Translations under genes and position numbers: made by a program
From: Brasenia schreberi
Taxonomy: Eukaryota; Streptophyta; Magnoliopsida; Nymphaeales; Cabombaceae
Reading direction: 5' to 3'
Assembly: GCA_036023115.1 (NCBI GenBank)
Contig: JAYKKT010000091.1
Location: 28,090,001 to 28,154,000 of the forward strand
DNA length: 64,000 bases
Notes under the pieces: model-generated
What the model saw: the letters and a program-made list of their open reading frames with translations, nothing else
Told to the model about the DNA's origin: nothing
Database searches by the model: none
In this document: in pieces, positions 45,055-55,718 of the stretch
How positions within the stretch are numbered: position 1 is the stretch's first letter
Layout: each line of letters begins with the position of its first letter

Positions 45055-45830
45055 TGTAAACACCCCGAATTTTCCAAAAATCAAAAACTCTCAAAAACAC
45101 AAAAAGCACGTTTGAGCCAAAATGACAACCTATTTTAAAATGTGAAAACAGGTACAAAAGGCAAAAGGAAAGCCCCGACAAGAAGAGCAAATCAAGCACA
45201 GAGTCTCAAAAGCCACCCCCAGTTCAAAAACAGAAGAAAAAAGAGCCCGTTCAGAGAAAAGCCCAACAGAAGGGTAAAAATATAATTTGGGCCAAAGAAA
45301 AAGCGCAAAGCAGCTCCAAAATGTAGAAAGAAGCCCAGTACTTGAGGAAGTCGACAAAAGTCCAACACACGTCCCATGAGAATGAAGAACGGAATCCATG
45401 CGGCAATCTGAGTTCGATATCAACAGGAACTGGCCAAAAACCAAAACGGCGGACCGAAACGAACGCCAAAAAAGTCCTGAAAAACAGAACACTGATTGGA
45501 AGAAAGACTTGGAGAAGACCCAGGCCAGAGTTGGGCCTCCGATAAATCGAAGCCCGCTCGAAACCGATAGTGAAAAGCACCAGAAAGGACCAGAAAACCA
45601 AGGAGCAGAAGAAAAGTCTGGATTGGGTCTGGACCCAAAAATATCCAGATCCAAACCCTCAAAATATCCGAGATTTGAGATCCGAGATCCAAACCCAAAT
45701 AAATATTTGGACTGGATCTAGATCTCAAAATATCTGAGATCCGTGATCCAGATCCACATAGAGTTTGGATTGGATCCGGATAGCCAGACCCAAATCCAAG
45801 ACCCAATATCCAAAACCCACTTAAAACCTC

Positions 45831-45838
45831 TATAAATA
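45831..45838 (+). promoter_or_regulatory. TATA box of family-C LTR
   Basis: TATAAATA inside CTCTATAAATAGAG, as in family B. Confidence 0.65.
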
Positions 45839-46299
45839 GAGGTGCTGGGCTTGAAAAAAATCAAAAAACGTGAGGCTCCAGGGAAGCTCCTCACGTGAAA
45901 ATAAAGGGGGGAAGAGAGAGAAAGGCCATCGGCCAAAAACGTTTTTTGTTTTGAGAGTTGGGATTGGCCCATGGACGCAACGGCTGCATCAAACGAGCGT
46001 CTTCTTCAAGCGGGCTGGGAGTGGAGATCGTGGTGGAGCTTGGCGGCTTGAGCAACGACTTGGAGTGATGCTGCACCAAGGTAGGTTCCCTAAGCCCTAA
46101 CCTAACCCCTTCTCCTAATCCTCTATACCACCCATCTACCCAAACGTCCCCTAAAAAAACCACAAAACCAGCCAAGTGCTGGCCGGTTTTCACCAAGTCT
46201 CCTACCTAAGACCACCACCTAAACTCTACCCTAAACAACCTCCCTAAACCACCTAAAGTTCGACCAAGTGCTGGCCTAACTTCCCTTTGAAACTACCTA

Positions 46300-47063
46300 G
46301 CTCGAGCCACCTTGGCTCGAGCCTTTTTCCTAAGACCCACGGCCTGCAAGGCAAGCCGTGTCCCACACTTTCTACCTAAAGTTTTGGCCTGCCTTGAGGC
46401 AGGCCATCTACCCTAAAAACCACCCAGCCACCGGCTAGGTTTTTCCTCCCCCACCCACCTAAAACAGCCCGGCCAAAGGTGGCCGGGCTTCCTTGCTTTT
46501 TAGCCAAAAACCTGGCCTGCCCTAAAGGCAGGCCATCTACCATTTAAACCAGCCCCTAACCCAAGCCGTCTCCCATCCCCTTTCATCCCCATAGGACCTA
46601 CCATCCAGTAGGTCACTCAATCAAAGCCCTACGGCCTGCCACAAGGCCGGCCGTGTCCTATTATCCAGCCCAAAACCTTAGGCTAAGGGCTGGCCATGAA
46701 CCAGCCCCTAAGCCATCTTGGCCAACCTCATTAAACCACACCAAACCTAACCTAATTAGGACTCAACCAAGCCTTAACCTAGCCGTGGTTTGCCTAGGTT
46801 CAGCCCCAACTACAGCCGAGTTCACTCGAGCCACTTTGGCTCGAGTCAGAAAAGCTAAACCCAAGGGCAAATGTTGGCCGAACCCTAAGTCTAAACTATA
46901 CCTAAACCAAGGCCAAACATTGGCCTAATCCCAAGTCTAAACCTAACTAAACCCAAGGCCAAATGTTGGCCGAATCCTAACTCTATCCTATACCTAAACC
47001 AAGGCCAAGTGTTGGCCGAATCCCACACAAAAACCCTATCACTCGAGCCAAGGTGGCTCGAGT
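46300..47063. repeat. hairpin array in family-C leader
   Basis: Inverted repeats: GCTCGAGCC/GGCTCGAGC (46300-46322); CACGGCCTGC with one mismatch (46338-46360); TGGCCTGCC/GGCAGGCCA (46385-46406 and 46513-46535); AGCCCGGCC/GGCCGGGCT (46466-46489); GACCTAC/GTAGGTC (46595-46614); ACGGCC-type (46631-46654); ACTCGAGCC/GGCTCGAGT (46824-46846 and 47041-47063). Between the last two is a tandem repeat with GGCCAA, 3-nt loop, TTGGCC. All lie downstream of the TATA box and so in the transcript. Confidence 0.88.
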
Positions 47064-47240
47064 CTTACCTTGCCCAAACTGGCCCCAAGTGGCCCCAAAT
47101 CCATTATAGCTTGTAGCTCCAGGAACTCCAAGTCTCTCCAAGCTCTCAAGCTCTCCAGCTTCGCTCCCACGTGTCCCGGACTCCATAAGAAGATGTTGGA
47201 CTCGTCCCTTGTACAATCCTAACTCAAAAGCCTGGAAAGT

Positions 47241-48482
47241 GTAAGTTGATTTCGATATATATCAAATCCCTTTCCATTCAATTCAATTCGTGATATGGGG
47301 TTGTAATAACGGAGCTTGTCTCTCCCTGGAATGTAATAACGGTGCTGGACACACGAGACACACACGTACACTTGAGCTTTTTCACTCTTATCTCGTACAC
47401 AAGCACCACGTACACAATTGAGCCTTTTCGCTCTTATCATATACATACGTATTTCAATTCAGCTAGGTTGTTACATTAAGTCGTGTGAGTTTGTCTTTCA
47501 ATTACACACTCACACCCAAGAAACACCCGAGCGATTGCTCAAACACCTCACGCACATTTTGGCCTCAGAAGCCACTAAGATATAGCCATATCTATATATT
47601 TTCTGCTGCGTGAGTTTTCCCGGTTCAGCTGTGTACGCATTTCAATTCCGGTTTTAAATTTAGTCGTATGTGTTGTCTTTCAATTCATACATGCACACAG
47701 ACCACAATTGAGCCTTTTCGCTCTTACAAATATCTATATCTCTCTTCTGCTGCGTTTTATGGTTCAGTTGCGTGTGTTGCATTTCAATTTCTACACAACA
47801 CCCACGCACACATTGAGCCTTTCCGCTCTTAAGATATAGATATATTTAAATTTCTGCAATTTACATTCAAGTCGTGTGAGTTGCATTCAATTTGGGTTTT
47901 CCCTTCTGCTAAGTCTTTAAATTTCGGGTTTTACATTCAAGTTGTGTGAGTTGCATTGCATACTCGTCGTCCTCGAGCTAGAGTGCATACCTGCATCGAA
48001 CAAACCCGAACAAAAATGTGCAAACACGCCTAAGTGGATAAAATTGAAAGACTTAGGGTCGTCCAAATCAAAAACTCGCCAAGTGCATGATTTCAAAAGG
48101 ATTTTAAAACACTTCTTCATTCAAAAATCGATTTTTTGTATAAACTTGTTCAAACGAAGTCTCTAAGCGTACAGACTGACCCTTGCGCATCGGTGCAAGA
48201 AGGTCTATGACAAAAAGATCCCGCTTGCCTACAATTGCCTTTCAAAAGTCAGATATTTCAAAACTACTTCGCTAGTTTGAGTAAGCTAGCTGGCACGCCC
48301 TAAAAGCGAACGTACATTACGAAAAGATTCACTCCAGGCCTAAAAAAACCCGGAGTCAAAGATTTTCCATGTCTACAGATTTGGCACGCCCGGTGGGACT
48401 CGGGACTTAAATTGATTTCAAACAAACAAGTTACACTCAAAATTTTCGAAAAAGGTGTTTTCCAAAAATCGTGCATACTTAG
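47241..48482 (+). other. predicted leader intron of element C
   Basis: GTAAGT at 47241 and CATACTTAG ending 48482, 14 nt before the gag ATG. The 1,242-nt span includes the LTR end and primer-binding site. Confidence 0.38.
48382..48399 (+). promoter_or_regulatory. primer-binding site of element C
   Basis: TGGCACGCCCGGTGGGAC, four bases after the LTR end. Confidence 0.88.
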
Positions 48483-48496
48483 AAAAGTTACAGAAA

Positions 48497-49269
48497 ATGG
48501 AGCAAAAACCAAAATCCTCATCGAGTAAATCAAAAGAGGTTTTCACAACAGCCAAAGAACGAGAAGAGTTAGCTGATATAAGGGCGATTTTCAAAAGAAT
48601 GGAAGTTTTAAGCGAGGAGCTTAAAACCCATAAATCCCGTAGCAGCACTTCTCGGGCGCACAAAAATTGTGAAAAGAAAACCAATTTTAAAATCGACGAA
48701 GGAATTAAGGTAAAAGGCCAAACCCTAGAAAGGGGCGAGACTTCCACTCCTACAAATCCAAAATTCGAAAATTCCAAAGAAAATTCGAAAAAAGTTGTTT
48801 TTGTTTCAAAAAAATCTTGAAAACTTTCAAAAAGACAAAAAAAATTGAAAAATCAAACTTTGAAATTTTGAAAAATTCAAGTGCAAATCCTAAGTCTAGG
48901 CACACACACACAGTGGGACATAAAACCCACACCCCACAAAGAGACGAGAGTGAAAAACAGGTAGGTTTCGAAAAGGAACGCCTTGTGAAACCCCGGGGGC
49001 TCAAAACAGAGTTACTCGGGAAAACGGCCTGCTCTCACCCTGAAAAGGTAGACAAGCCACAAAGAGGTATGCCTGAAACCCATCCTTCTCAAAACTCTCT
49101 TCTTCACATAGGGTCATCGGATGCATTGGATAACCCCTATGCACACACAAACCCACGAAATGTGCCTAAGTTAGAGAATTTTCAAGGTGCGCCAAATATC
49201 CCGCACCAGCCAAAAGAATTTCAAAAGCAAAAACAAAAAGAAACTCAAAAAATGGTAGACATGGAGACC
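48497..49269 (+). pseudogene. gag: gag N-terminal region of element C (divergent, interrupted)
   Basis: ATG at 48497 (MEQKPKSSSSKSKE), placed like the gag ATG of family A. A Lys/Glu-rich stretch (EELADIRAIFKRMEVLSEEL) resembles the predicted coiled coil of family-A gag; further similarity is weak. The frame stops at TGA 48818-48820, and an overlapping frame carries on to the P4 insertion, so there is one shift. I see no capsid domain or zinc knuckle before the interruption. It is probably gag by position, but an extra Ogre-style first frame is possible. Confidence 0.55.
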
Positions 49270-50001
49270 TGTAAACACCCTGAAATCCCACGAACTTCTC
49301 AAATAAACCTAGTTTTGTAAAAGCAACCCCAAAGGGCTATTTTCAGTCTGGAAACCCAGGAGCCTTCCAGGCAAACCCTGTACATATGTTTAAACTATAT
49401 ATGTTTTAAAATATGTATAATATAGTTTTAAAACCTTTTAAAAGATATTTTGAAACCCCACAAAGCGACTTAGCCTGATGAAAGCAGGACCAGAAGAGAA
49501 AAAGAGAGCCCGGAAACGGAGTACATGTCCAGCCTAGCACATCAACTCTCATGTTAGATTCATCCCCAAAATCTCGAACATCCAAGCCCCTGTTATCAAC
49601 AAAACTCTTTGAAATCCTAACCCAATCCTAAGCCAAAACCCCTAATCCTAGCCATTTGCCCTAAACCTAACCTAATCCTAGCCTAATCACCTAACCCACT
49701 TCCCTAATCCTTCCCTAATCCCAACCTAATCACCTAACCCACTTCCCTAATCCTTCCCTAAACATAGCCTAATTCCCCTAATCCCGACCTAATCCTAGCC
49801 TAAACACCTAACCCACCTCACTAAACCTCACCCTAAGCCCAACCCACCTAGCTAAGCCCTAACCACTAAACTGCCCCACCTACAACCCTAGCACACCATA
49901 TTCCTAAAACCACCTAACCTAAATATCTGGCCCCCTCTAAATATCTAGCCCACCTTATCCCCAAACCACTAAACCAGCCCCAACCGACCCTATCAAAATC
50001 C

Positions 50002-50008
50002 TATAAAA
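50002..50008 (+). promoter_or_regulatory. TATA box of P4 LTR
   Basis: TATAAAA followed by a C-run; one base from the family TATATAAA. Confidence 0.55.
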
Positions 50009-52320
50009 CCCCCCCTAGTGGGCGGGTTTTTCAAGTCTTTTTGGGCCAGCCGAGCACCCTCTCCTCTCTCACCCCTTGCTCTCTTCCCTCACCTGCTCCA
50101 CCTTGGAACTCCGACCAGCTCCACTCCATGCCACCATCACCTCCCGGCCAGCTTCACTCCATGCCACCCGACTGCACCAACCTGCCATCGTTCGGCTGCC
50201 TCCCTTGGACACTCGCCACCTTCACCTCCCTCTCCGGTTAGTACCCCATCCTAACACCACCCTCTCTTCACTCCCCCTCCACTCTCAGCCACCACACGCC
50301 ACCCTTCCTTAGCCTAGTCTCCACTTTATCTAGCCGGCCACCACCTAACTACTTGCCACCATTCAACCACAACCGATTGCAACACCCGCAGCCTTACATC
50401 TCCTTAGACAGCCTCTAGCTAAACTCCCTCAGCCCTACTTTCCCTTAGACAGCCCCCACACCTTAGTGACACACCCTAGCTCCCTTTCCTTTCCTAAGCA
50501 CCCCCTAATTACCCCAGCCAAGGCAGCAGCACCCCCTCCGTTCGGCTAGCGCCAAGGCACCATCACCCGTGCCCTTGCCATTCGTCCAGCACCCACTTGT
50601 CGTGCCCTTCCAAGGAGCTCCCTCTTGCAGCCTGTAGACACCGAAAATTTTCACTTATGGGTTCTTAGGCCTGAAGTGAACATTTTCGCAATCTACTTCG
50701 CTTTATGGGCGTGCCAGCTAGTTTACTTTAACTAGCAAAGTATGTTTTGAAAACAATCTGACTTTTGAAAGGCGATTGTAGGCAAGCGGGATTTTTACGT
50801 CGCAGACCTTCTTGCACCGATGCGCAAGGGTCAGTCTGTACGCTTAGAGACTTCGTTTTGAAACAAGTTTAACTCAAAATATATTTTGAATGAAGAAGTG
50901 TTTTAAAACCTTTTGAAAACCATGCATTTGGGCGATTTTGACTTTGTAAGGGTTGGACGACCCTAAGTCTTTCAAATTTTAATCTACTTAGGCATGATGG
51001 GCGTGCATCGAAATAGCCTAAGTCTTGCACGATTTTATTCGGGTTTGTATGATTTTCAGATTTTAGATCACGTGGATTTGCACGTGCCTAAGTCTTTCTT
51101 TTTATCCCTTTATGGGCTACCTAGGTGTGTGTTATGAACACTCCACTACATGGGGCGAATTTGAGCGGGAGTACGGGGCTTGCTTCGATGCAATATGCGT
51201 CCTACCTCGTGGTATGGCGTAGATGCAATGCAAACTCACGCTACTCCAAAGGGAAAACCCGAATTTAAAAGACAATGCCGAAGGGAAATTGCCGAAGGAA
51301 AATAACCGAAGGGAAATGACTTGTAAAGTAAATAGCCGAAGGGAAATGACTTGTAAAGTAAATAGCGGAAGGGGAAATATGGCTATATCTTAAGAGCGGA
51401 AAGGCTCAATTGTGTAAGTGTGTGTCGTGTATATATTGAAAGACAACGCACACGACTTGAACCTTAAAACCCGAATCTTAAAGACGTAGCCGAAAGAAAT
51501 ACTTTATATAGAGTATATGTAGGGGCCCTTACTTGGGTCTTATAAATAAGAGCGAAGGCTCAATGTGTGTGCGTGCTTGAATTGAAAGACTTACACACAC
51601 GACATGAAATGAAACCCAAATATAAATTGCAGTATGCCTTGACTAAGGTCTTGGGATTAAGAGCGAAAGCTCAATGTGTGTGAGTGTAGAATTGAAGTAC
51701 TACGCACACGACATAAATGAAACCCAAATATAACTGCAATAAGGCCTTTACTAAGGTCTTGGGAGTAAGAGCGAAGGCTCAATGTGTGTGCGTGTGGAAA
51801 ATGGAAAGACAACACACACGACTTAATTAAAAACCCCCTTGACTTAAAATATATAAATATAACTATATATTAAGGGCTTGTTAGGCCCGTGTGTGTGCAA
51901 GAAGTGTACGACTAAGAGCGGAAAGAATCAAGTGCGTGTGTGTGTGGGTGTGTCAAACCACGTTATTACAATCGGGGGGAGACGAAGCTCCTTTACTACA
52001 ACCCCGTATCAAAATTTAATTGAACACCAAATGTAAGGACTTACAACTCACCTAGCCCGCTATGTGGGGTGTGTCTAGGACGCGTACGCCTTGCGTGTGG
52101 AGCCCGGATCACATGGAAGTGGAACCGGCTAGCTTGGTGGTGTTTGAGAACCTTTGAGGACTTGGGAGAGGTGTTTTAGTAGGCTTTGTATGGGCCTGGT
52201 TTTTGGCTTGGTATGGGCCTGGTTTGGGATGACTTGAGTTGGGTTCTAGGGGAGCTTGGGGCAACTCGGGCTGTCTTGGTGCAGCCCGGGGTTTTACCTT
52301 GCAAGGGGGTGCCTTAGGAT

Positions 52321-52829
52321 GACTCGAGCCAAGGTGGTTCGAGTTATGTTTTAGGAGAAACCCTAACTAGGTTAGGTTCAGTCAATCAAGGCCAAGGCAG
52401 GCCGGCCAGGGCTGAGCTAGGGCTCGGCCTGGCTGGGTGGAGTTATGGCTAGAGGTAGGTGGGTTCAAGGAAACGGCCTGCCTTGTGGCAGGCCGGGGCT
52501 TTAGTGATGTGGATGATACACGGCCTGCACCAGCAGGCCGTGGGCTTGGGGGTGAAGGAAGGGACACGGCCTGCACTAGCAGGCCGTGGGGTTTCTAGGG
52601 AGATGTGGCCTGCCGAGTGGCAGGCCCTGCCCTTGGTAAAGGAGGGGAAGCCCGGCCTGCACTAGCAGGCCGTGGGCTTGTAGGGAGAGGGCCTGCCGAG
52701 TGGCAGGCGGGTTTTTGGTAAGAAGTGACCCCGAGTGGCAGGCCCTGGCTGGGTTTTAGATGAGGCACGGCCTGCACCAGCAGGCCGTGGGTTTACTAAA
52801 GGGAATGGCCTGCCAAGGAGTAGGCCATT
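52321..52829. repeat. hairpin array in family-B leader
   Basis: CGGCCTGCC, TTGT, GGCAGGCCG (52474-52495). CACGGCCTGC, ACCA, GCAGGCCGTG (52519-52542 and 52766-52789). CACGGCCTGC with loop ACTA (52565-52588), and a shorter form (52653-52672). GGCCTGCC, GAGT, GGCAGGCC (52607-52626), with shortened copies at 52691-52708 and 52733-52744. AATGGCCT/AGGCCATT (52804-52829). ACTCGAGCC with one wobble (52322-52344). Confidence 0.92.
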
Positions 52830-53485
52830 ATGTTTGGTTTGGGGCAAGGGATGGTGGCGAAGTGGGTTTCGGTTAAAGGCAGGTTAGGGGCGGCGGTTTG
52901 TAGGTGGTGGTAGGCTAGTCGGGGTAGGTGAGGTGCAGGTGGAGTTGGGTGGTTAAGGGCAGGTGGTGGTAGGCTTAGGTAGTGCAGGTCAGGGTGGGTT
53001 TTGGTTGAGGCGGTGATAGGTAGGTTCGGGCAGGCTGCGGCCGGGGGTGGGGGCGGCGACTAAGGGATGTTGGTTGGTGGCGAGGTGGGGTTCGGCCAGC
53101 TAGGGCAGGTCGGTTGGGAAAGGGGTTTTGTGAAGTTCGGCCAGCACTTGGCTGGACTTACTTGGGGCGGTTTAGGGTCAGTTAGGTGTAGGTGGGTTCA
53201 TATGGGTTAGGTTTAGAAGGGTAAAGAGAAGGGCTAGGTTTAGTTGAGGCTTACCTTAGGTGCAGCCCACTAGGTCCAGCCACCTCCAATCGGTCCAGCC
53301 CACTTCCACGCCCGCGGTCCACCTCTTGGTGCAGCTAGGCTCGAGTTGGTGCAGCCCCCTTGATCTAGCCTTGGCCAACATGGCTCAAACCCACTTCACT
53401 CATGAGCCCACATGGCTAGGTTTATCACTCCCTCTCTCTCCTCCCAAGCATTTTCATGAACCCTTTACATGGACCCCCTCACCTC

Positions 53486-53493
53486 TATTTATA
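53486..53493 (-). promoter_or_regulatory. TATA box of solo LTR B
   Basis: Minus-strand TATAAATA; the hairpin array begins about 650 bp downstream of it. Confidence 0.65.
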
Positions 53494-53551
53494 GAGATTT
53501 GAGGTGGGTCTTGGATTTGGGTTTGGGTTTGGGGTTTGGATCCATACCCAA

Positions 53552-53715
53552 ATCCAAACACTATTTGGATCTGGATATTGGATCTCGGATATTTTGAGAT
53601 CCGTATCCGATCCAAACCCAACATTTTTATGGATATGGATCTGGATATTTTGATCCAGATCCGATCCAATCCAAACACTATTTGGATCCAATCCAAATCC
53701 AAACACTATTTGGAT
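53552..53715. repeat. palindromic U3 repeats (solo LTR B)
   Basis: ATCCAAACACTATTTGGAT at 53552-53570, 53669-53687 and 53697-53715: the reverse complement of the 5702-5865 repeats, with the same number of exact copies. Confidence 0.85.
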
Positions 53716-53753
53716 CGACCCAAACACTATTTGGATTGGCCCAAATCCAAACA

Positions 53754-53957
53754 CTATTCATTACATGGATTTGGATCTGGATATATATGGTCCAGATCCA
53801 AATCAAAATTTCTTCGGACAGTCCTTCTTGGCTTCTCGAGGCGAACGATCTGTGCGGGCACTGGCTTCATCAGCGCTTCGTCTGGTGCTGGGTTTTCCCC
53901 AACTTTGTCGTCCGGACTCCGTCTCGCCGTTCTGGACTCCGTTGAGCTTTTCATCAA
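53754..53957 (-). other. U3 open reading frame of family B (solo LTR)
   Basis: 67 codons, MMKSSTESRTARR to YPDPNPCNE; nearly the same product as 5460-5663. Confidence 0.3.
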
Positions 53958-54210
53958 ACGGGCTCAGCCTTCTTTTTTTTTTTATCAGGGAGTGGCTTCT
54001 GAAGCTCTGGGCTTGAATCCTCTTCGGGCCTAGGGTCTTCTTTTGCCTTCTGTACCTGTTTTCACATTTCACAACAGGTCGTCGTTTTGGCTCAAACGAG
54101 CTTTTTGGTGTTTTGAGAGTTTTTGAAATATAGAAGATTTGGGGCGTTTACACAGCCCAAGGCGACACTCAAGCCCAAGCTCAAGCAAGTCACCTCCGGA
54201 CCAGCTATAC

Positions 54211-55696
54211 GTAAGTGCCTAACTCGGTCCTAGTTTATAGACTTGCTTAAGTTTAATTAAATTTGATATGGGGTTGTAATAACAGAGCATTGTCTTCCCC
54301 CGCTTGTAATAATGTGGTTTGGCACACCCACACACACGTGCACTTGAGCCTATCTCACTCTTAGCTGCACACGATTTTGACACACACATGGGCCTAATCA
54401 GCCCTTAAGATATAGACTTATTTATATAATTTAAGTTGCATGGGGTTTTGCTTAAGTTGTTTGTGTTGTCTTTCGATTTTCACACTCACACACATTGAGC
54501 TTTCGCTCTTATTTTCAAGACCCAAGTAAGGGCCGTGTTATAATTTCCCTTGGGTGTTTTATTTCATGTCGTGTGCATAGTATTTCAATTATACACTCAC
54601 ACACATTGAGCTTTCTCTCTTACTCCCAAGACCTTAGTCAAGGCCTATTGCAATTTATATTTGGGTTTAATTTCATGTCGTGTGCGTAGTACTTCAATTC
54701 TACACTCACACACATTGAGCTTTCGCTCTTACTCCCAAGACCTTAGTTAAGGCCATATTGCAATTTATATTTGGGTTTCATTTAAGTCGTGTGAATTGTC
54801 TTTCAATATACAGACAACACCCACGCAACACGTTGGCGACCTTCGGGCCCATATATATTATAAGTATTTCCCTTTCGGCTATGTCTTTAAGATTTGGGTT
54901 TTAAGGTTCAGCAGTGTGCGTAGTCTTTACATATATACACGACACACACTTGCACAATTGAGCCTTTCCGCTCTTAAGATATAGCCATAGTGTGTTTAGC
55001 CCATGTTGTAAATTGCAATTTCCCTTTTGCAATTTACATTCAAGTCATTTCCCTTCCGCATTGTCTTTCAATTCGGATTTTCCCTTTGGAGTTGCGTGAG
55101 TTTGCATTGCATATACGCCATACCACGAGTTAGGACGCATATTGCATCAAAGCAAACCCCATACTCCAGCTCAAAGTCGCCCCACTTAGGTCACGTGTTC
55201 ATAACACACACCTAGTTGGCCCGAAAAGGGATAAAAAGAAAGACATAGGCACGTGCAAACCCACGTGAAATAAAACTTGAAAATCACACAAAAACAAACC
55301 CGAATCGAACACCTCAAACATTTTCGTAGGTTCTCGTATTTAAAAACTCGATTTTCTAAGCGTACAGGTTGACCCTTGCGCATCGGTGCAAGAAGGTCTG
55401 TGACGAAAAGAGCTTGCTTGCTCACAGTCGCCATGTTAGGAGTCAGATTTAAAAATATCTCTTCGCTAGCTTAAGCAAGCTAGCTGGCACGTCCTTTTGC
55501 TTAAATAGGACTTAGACACACGAAAAGATTCGCTTCATGCCTAAGAACCAGAAGCGAAAACTTTCTGTGTCTACAAGATTTGGCACGCCCGGTGGGACGT
55601 GAGTCTTTTAAAAATCGAGTCATTCTAGAAACCTTGAGAAAATATTTTCCAAAGGTGTTATTTTTAACTCTTTTTGTTGTTGTACTTCATACGTAG
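54211..55696 (+). other. predicted leader intron of P4
   Basis: Donor GTAAGT (54211). Acceptor ACGTAG ends at 55696, after a T-rich tract and 22 nt before the gag ATG. The 1,486-nt span includes the LTR end and primer-binding site. Confidence 0.38.
55581..55598 (+). promoter_or_regulatory. primer-binding site of P4
   Basis: TGGCACGCCCGGTGGGAC, five bases after the LTR end at 55575. Confidence 0.88.
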
Positions 55697-55718
55697 GAAT
55701 TTTGAAAAGCTTGAAAGC

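Larger units (their letters stand above)
45055..48377 (+). repeat. 5' LTR of family C (3,323 bp)
   Basis: TGTAAACACCCCG to GTCTACA. U3 has GGATCCAAA-type repeats and an open frame (45398-45721). TATA box 45831, hairpin array 46300-47063, donor GTAAGT 47241-47246, and small-hairpin units around 47410-47840. Confidence 0.9.
45055..49269 (+). mobile_element. family-C element, 5' part
   Basis: LTR 45055-48377, primer-binding site and start of gag, then interrupted by P4 at 49270. The rest should lie beyond the right edge. The LTR start resembles family B (CAAAAACTCTCAAAA, AGGTACA-AAGGCAAAAG), so B and C are related. Confidence 0.82.
50633..54152 (-). repeat. solo LTR of family B (3,520 bp)
   Basis: Minus strand TGTAAACGCCCC (54152) to GTCTACA (50633), with a perfect target duplication CAGCC (50628-50632 and 54153-54157). 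Complete reference for the partial copy at 5361-8089. U3 palindromes 53552-53715, TATA box 53493-53486, hairpin array 52829-52321, donor GTAAGT 52044-52039, small-hairpin units 51920-51380. No internal sequence remains. Confidence 0.95.
49270..55575 (+). repeat. 5' LTR of P4 (family A, split by solo LTR B)
   Basis: TGTAAACACCC to GTCTACA, about 2,780 bp without the insertion. A U3 deletion at 49616 (GAAATC then CTAACCC) removes roughly 495 bp, including the U3 frame, compared with P0; the P4 3' LTR still has this stretch. TATAAAA at 50002-50008, donor GTAAGT 54211-54216, hairpin units 54490-54740. Confidence 0.88.

Noticed and set aside
45130..45806. Phe/Leu-rich minus frames in the family-C U3 that look like membrane proteins
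   Set aside because: They are complements of A-rich U3 DNA, run opposite to the element and have no counterpart in other LTRs.
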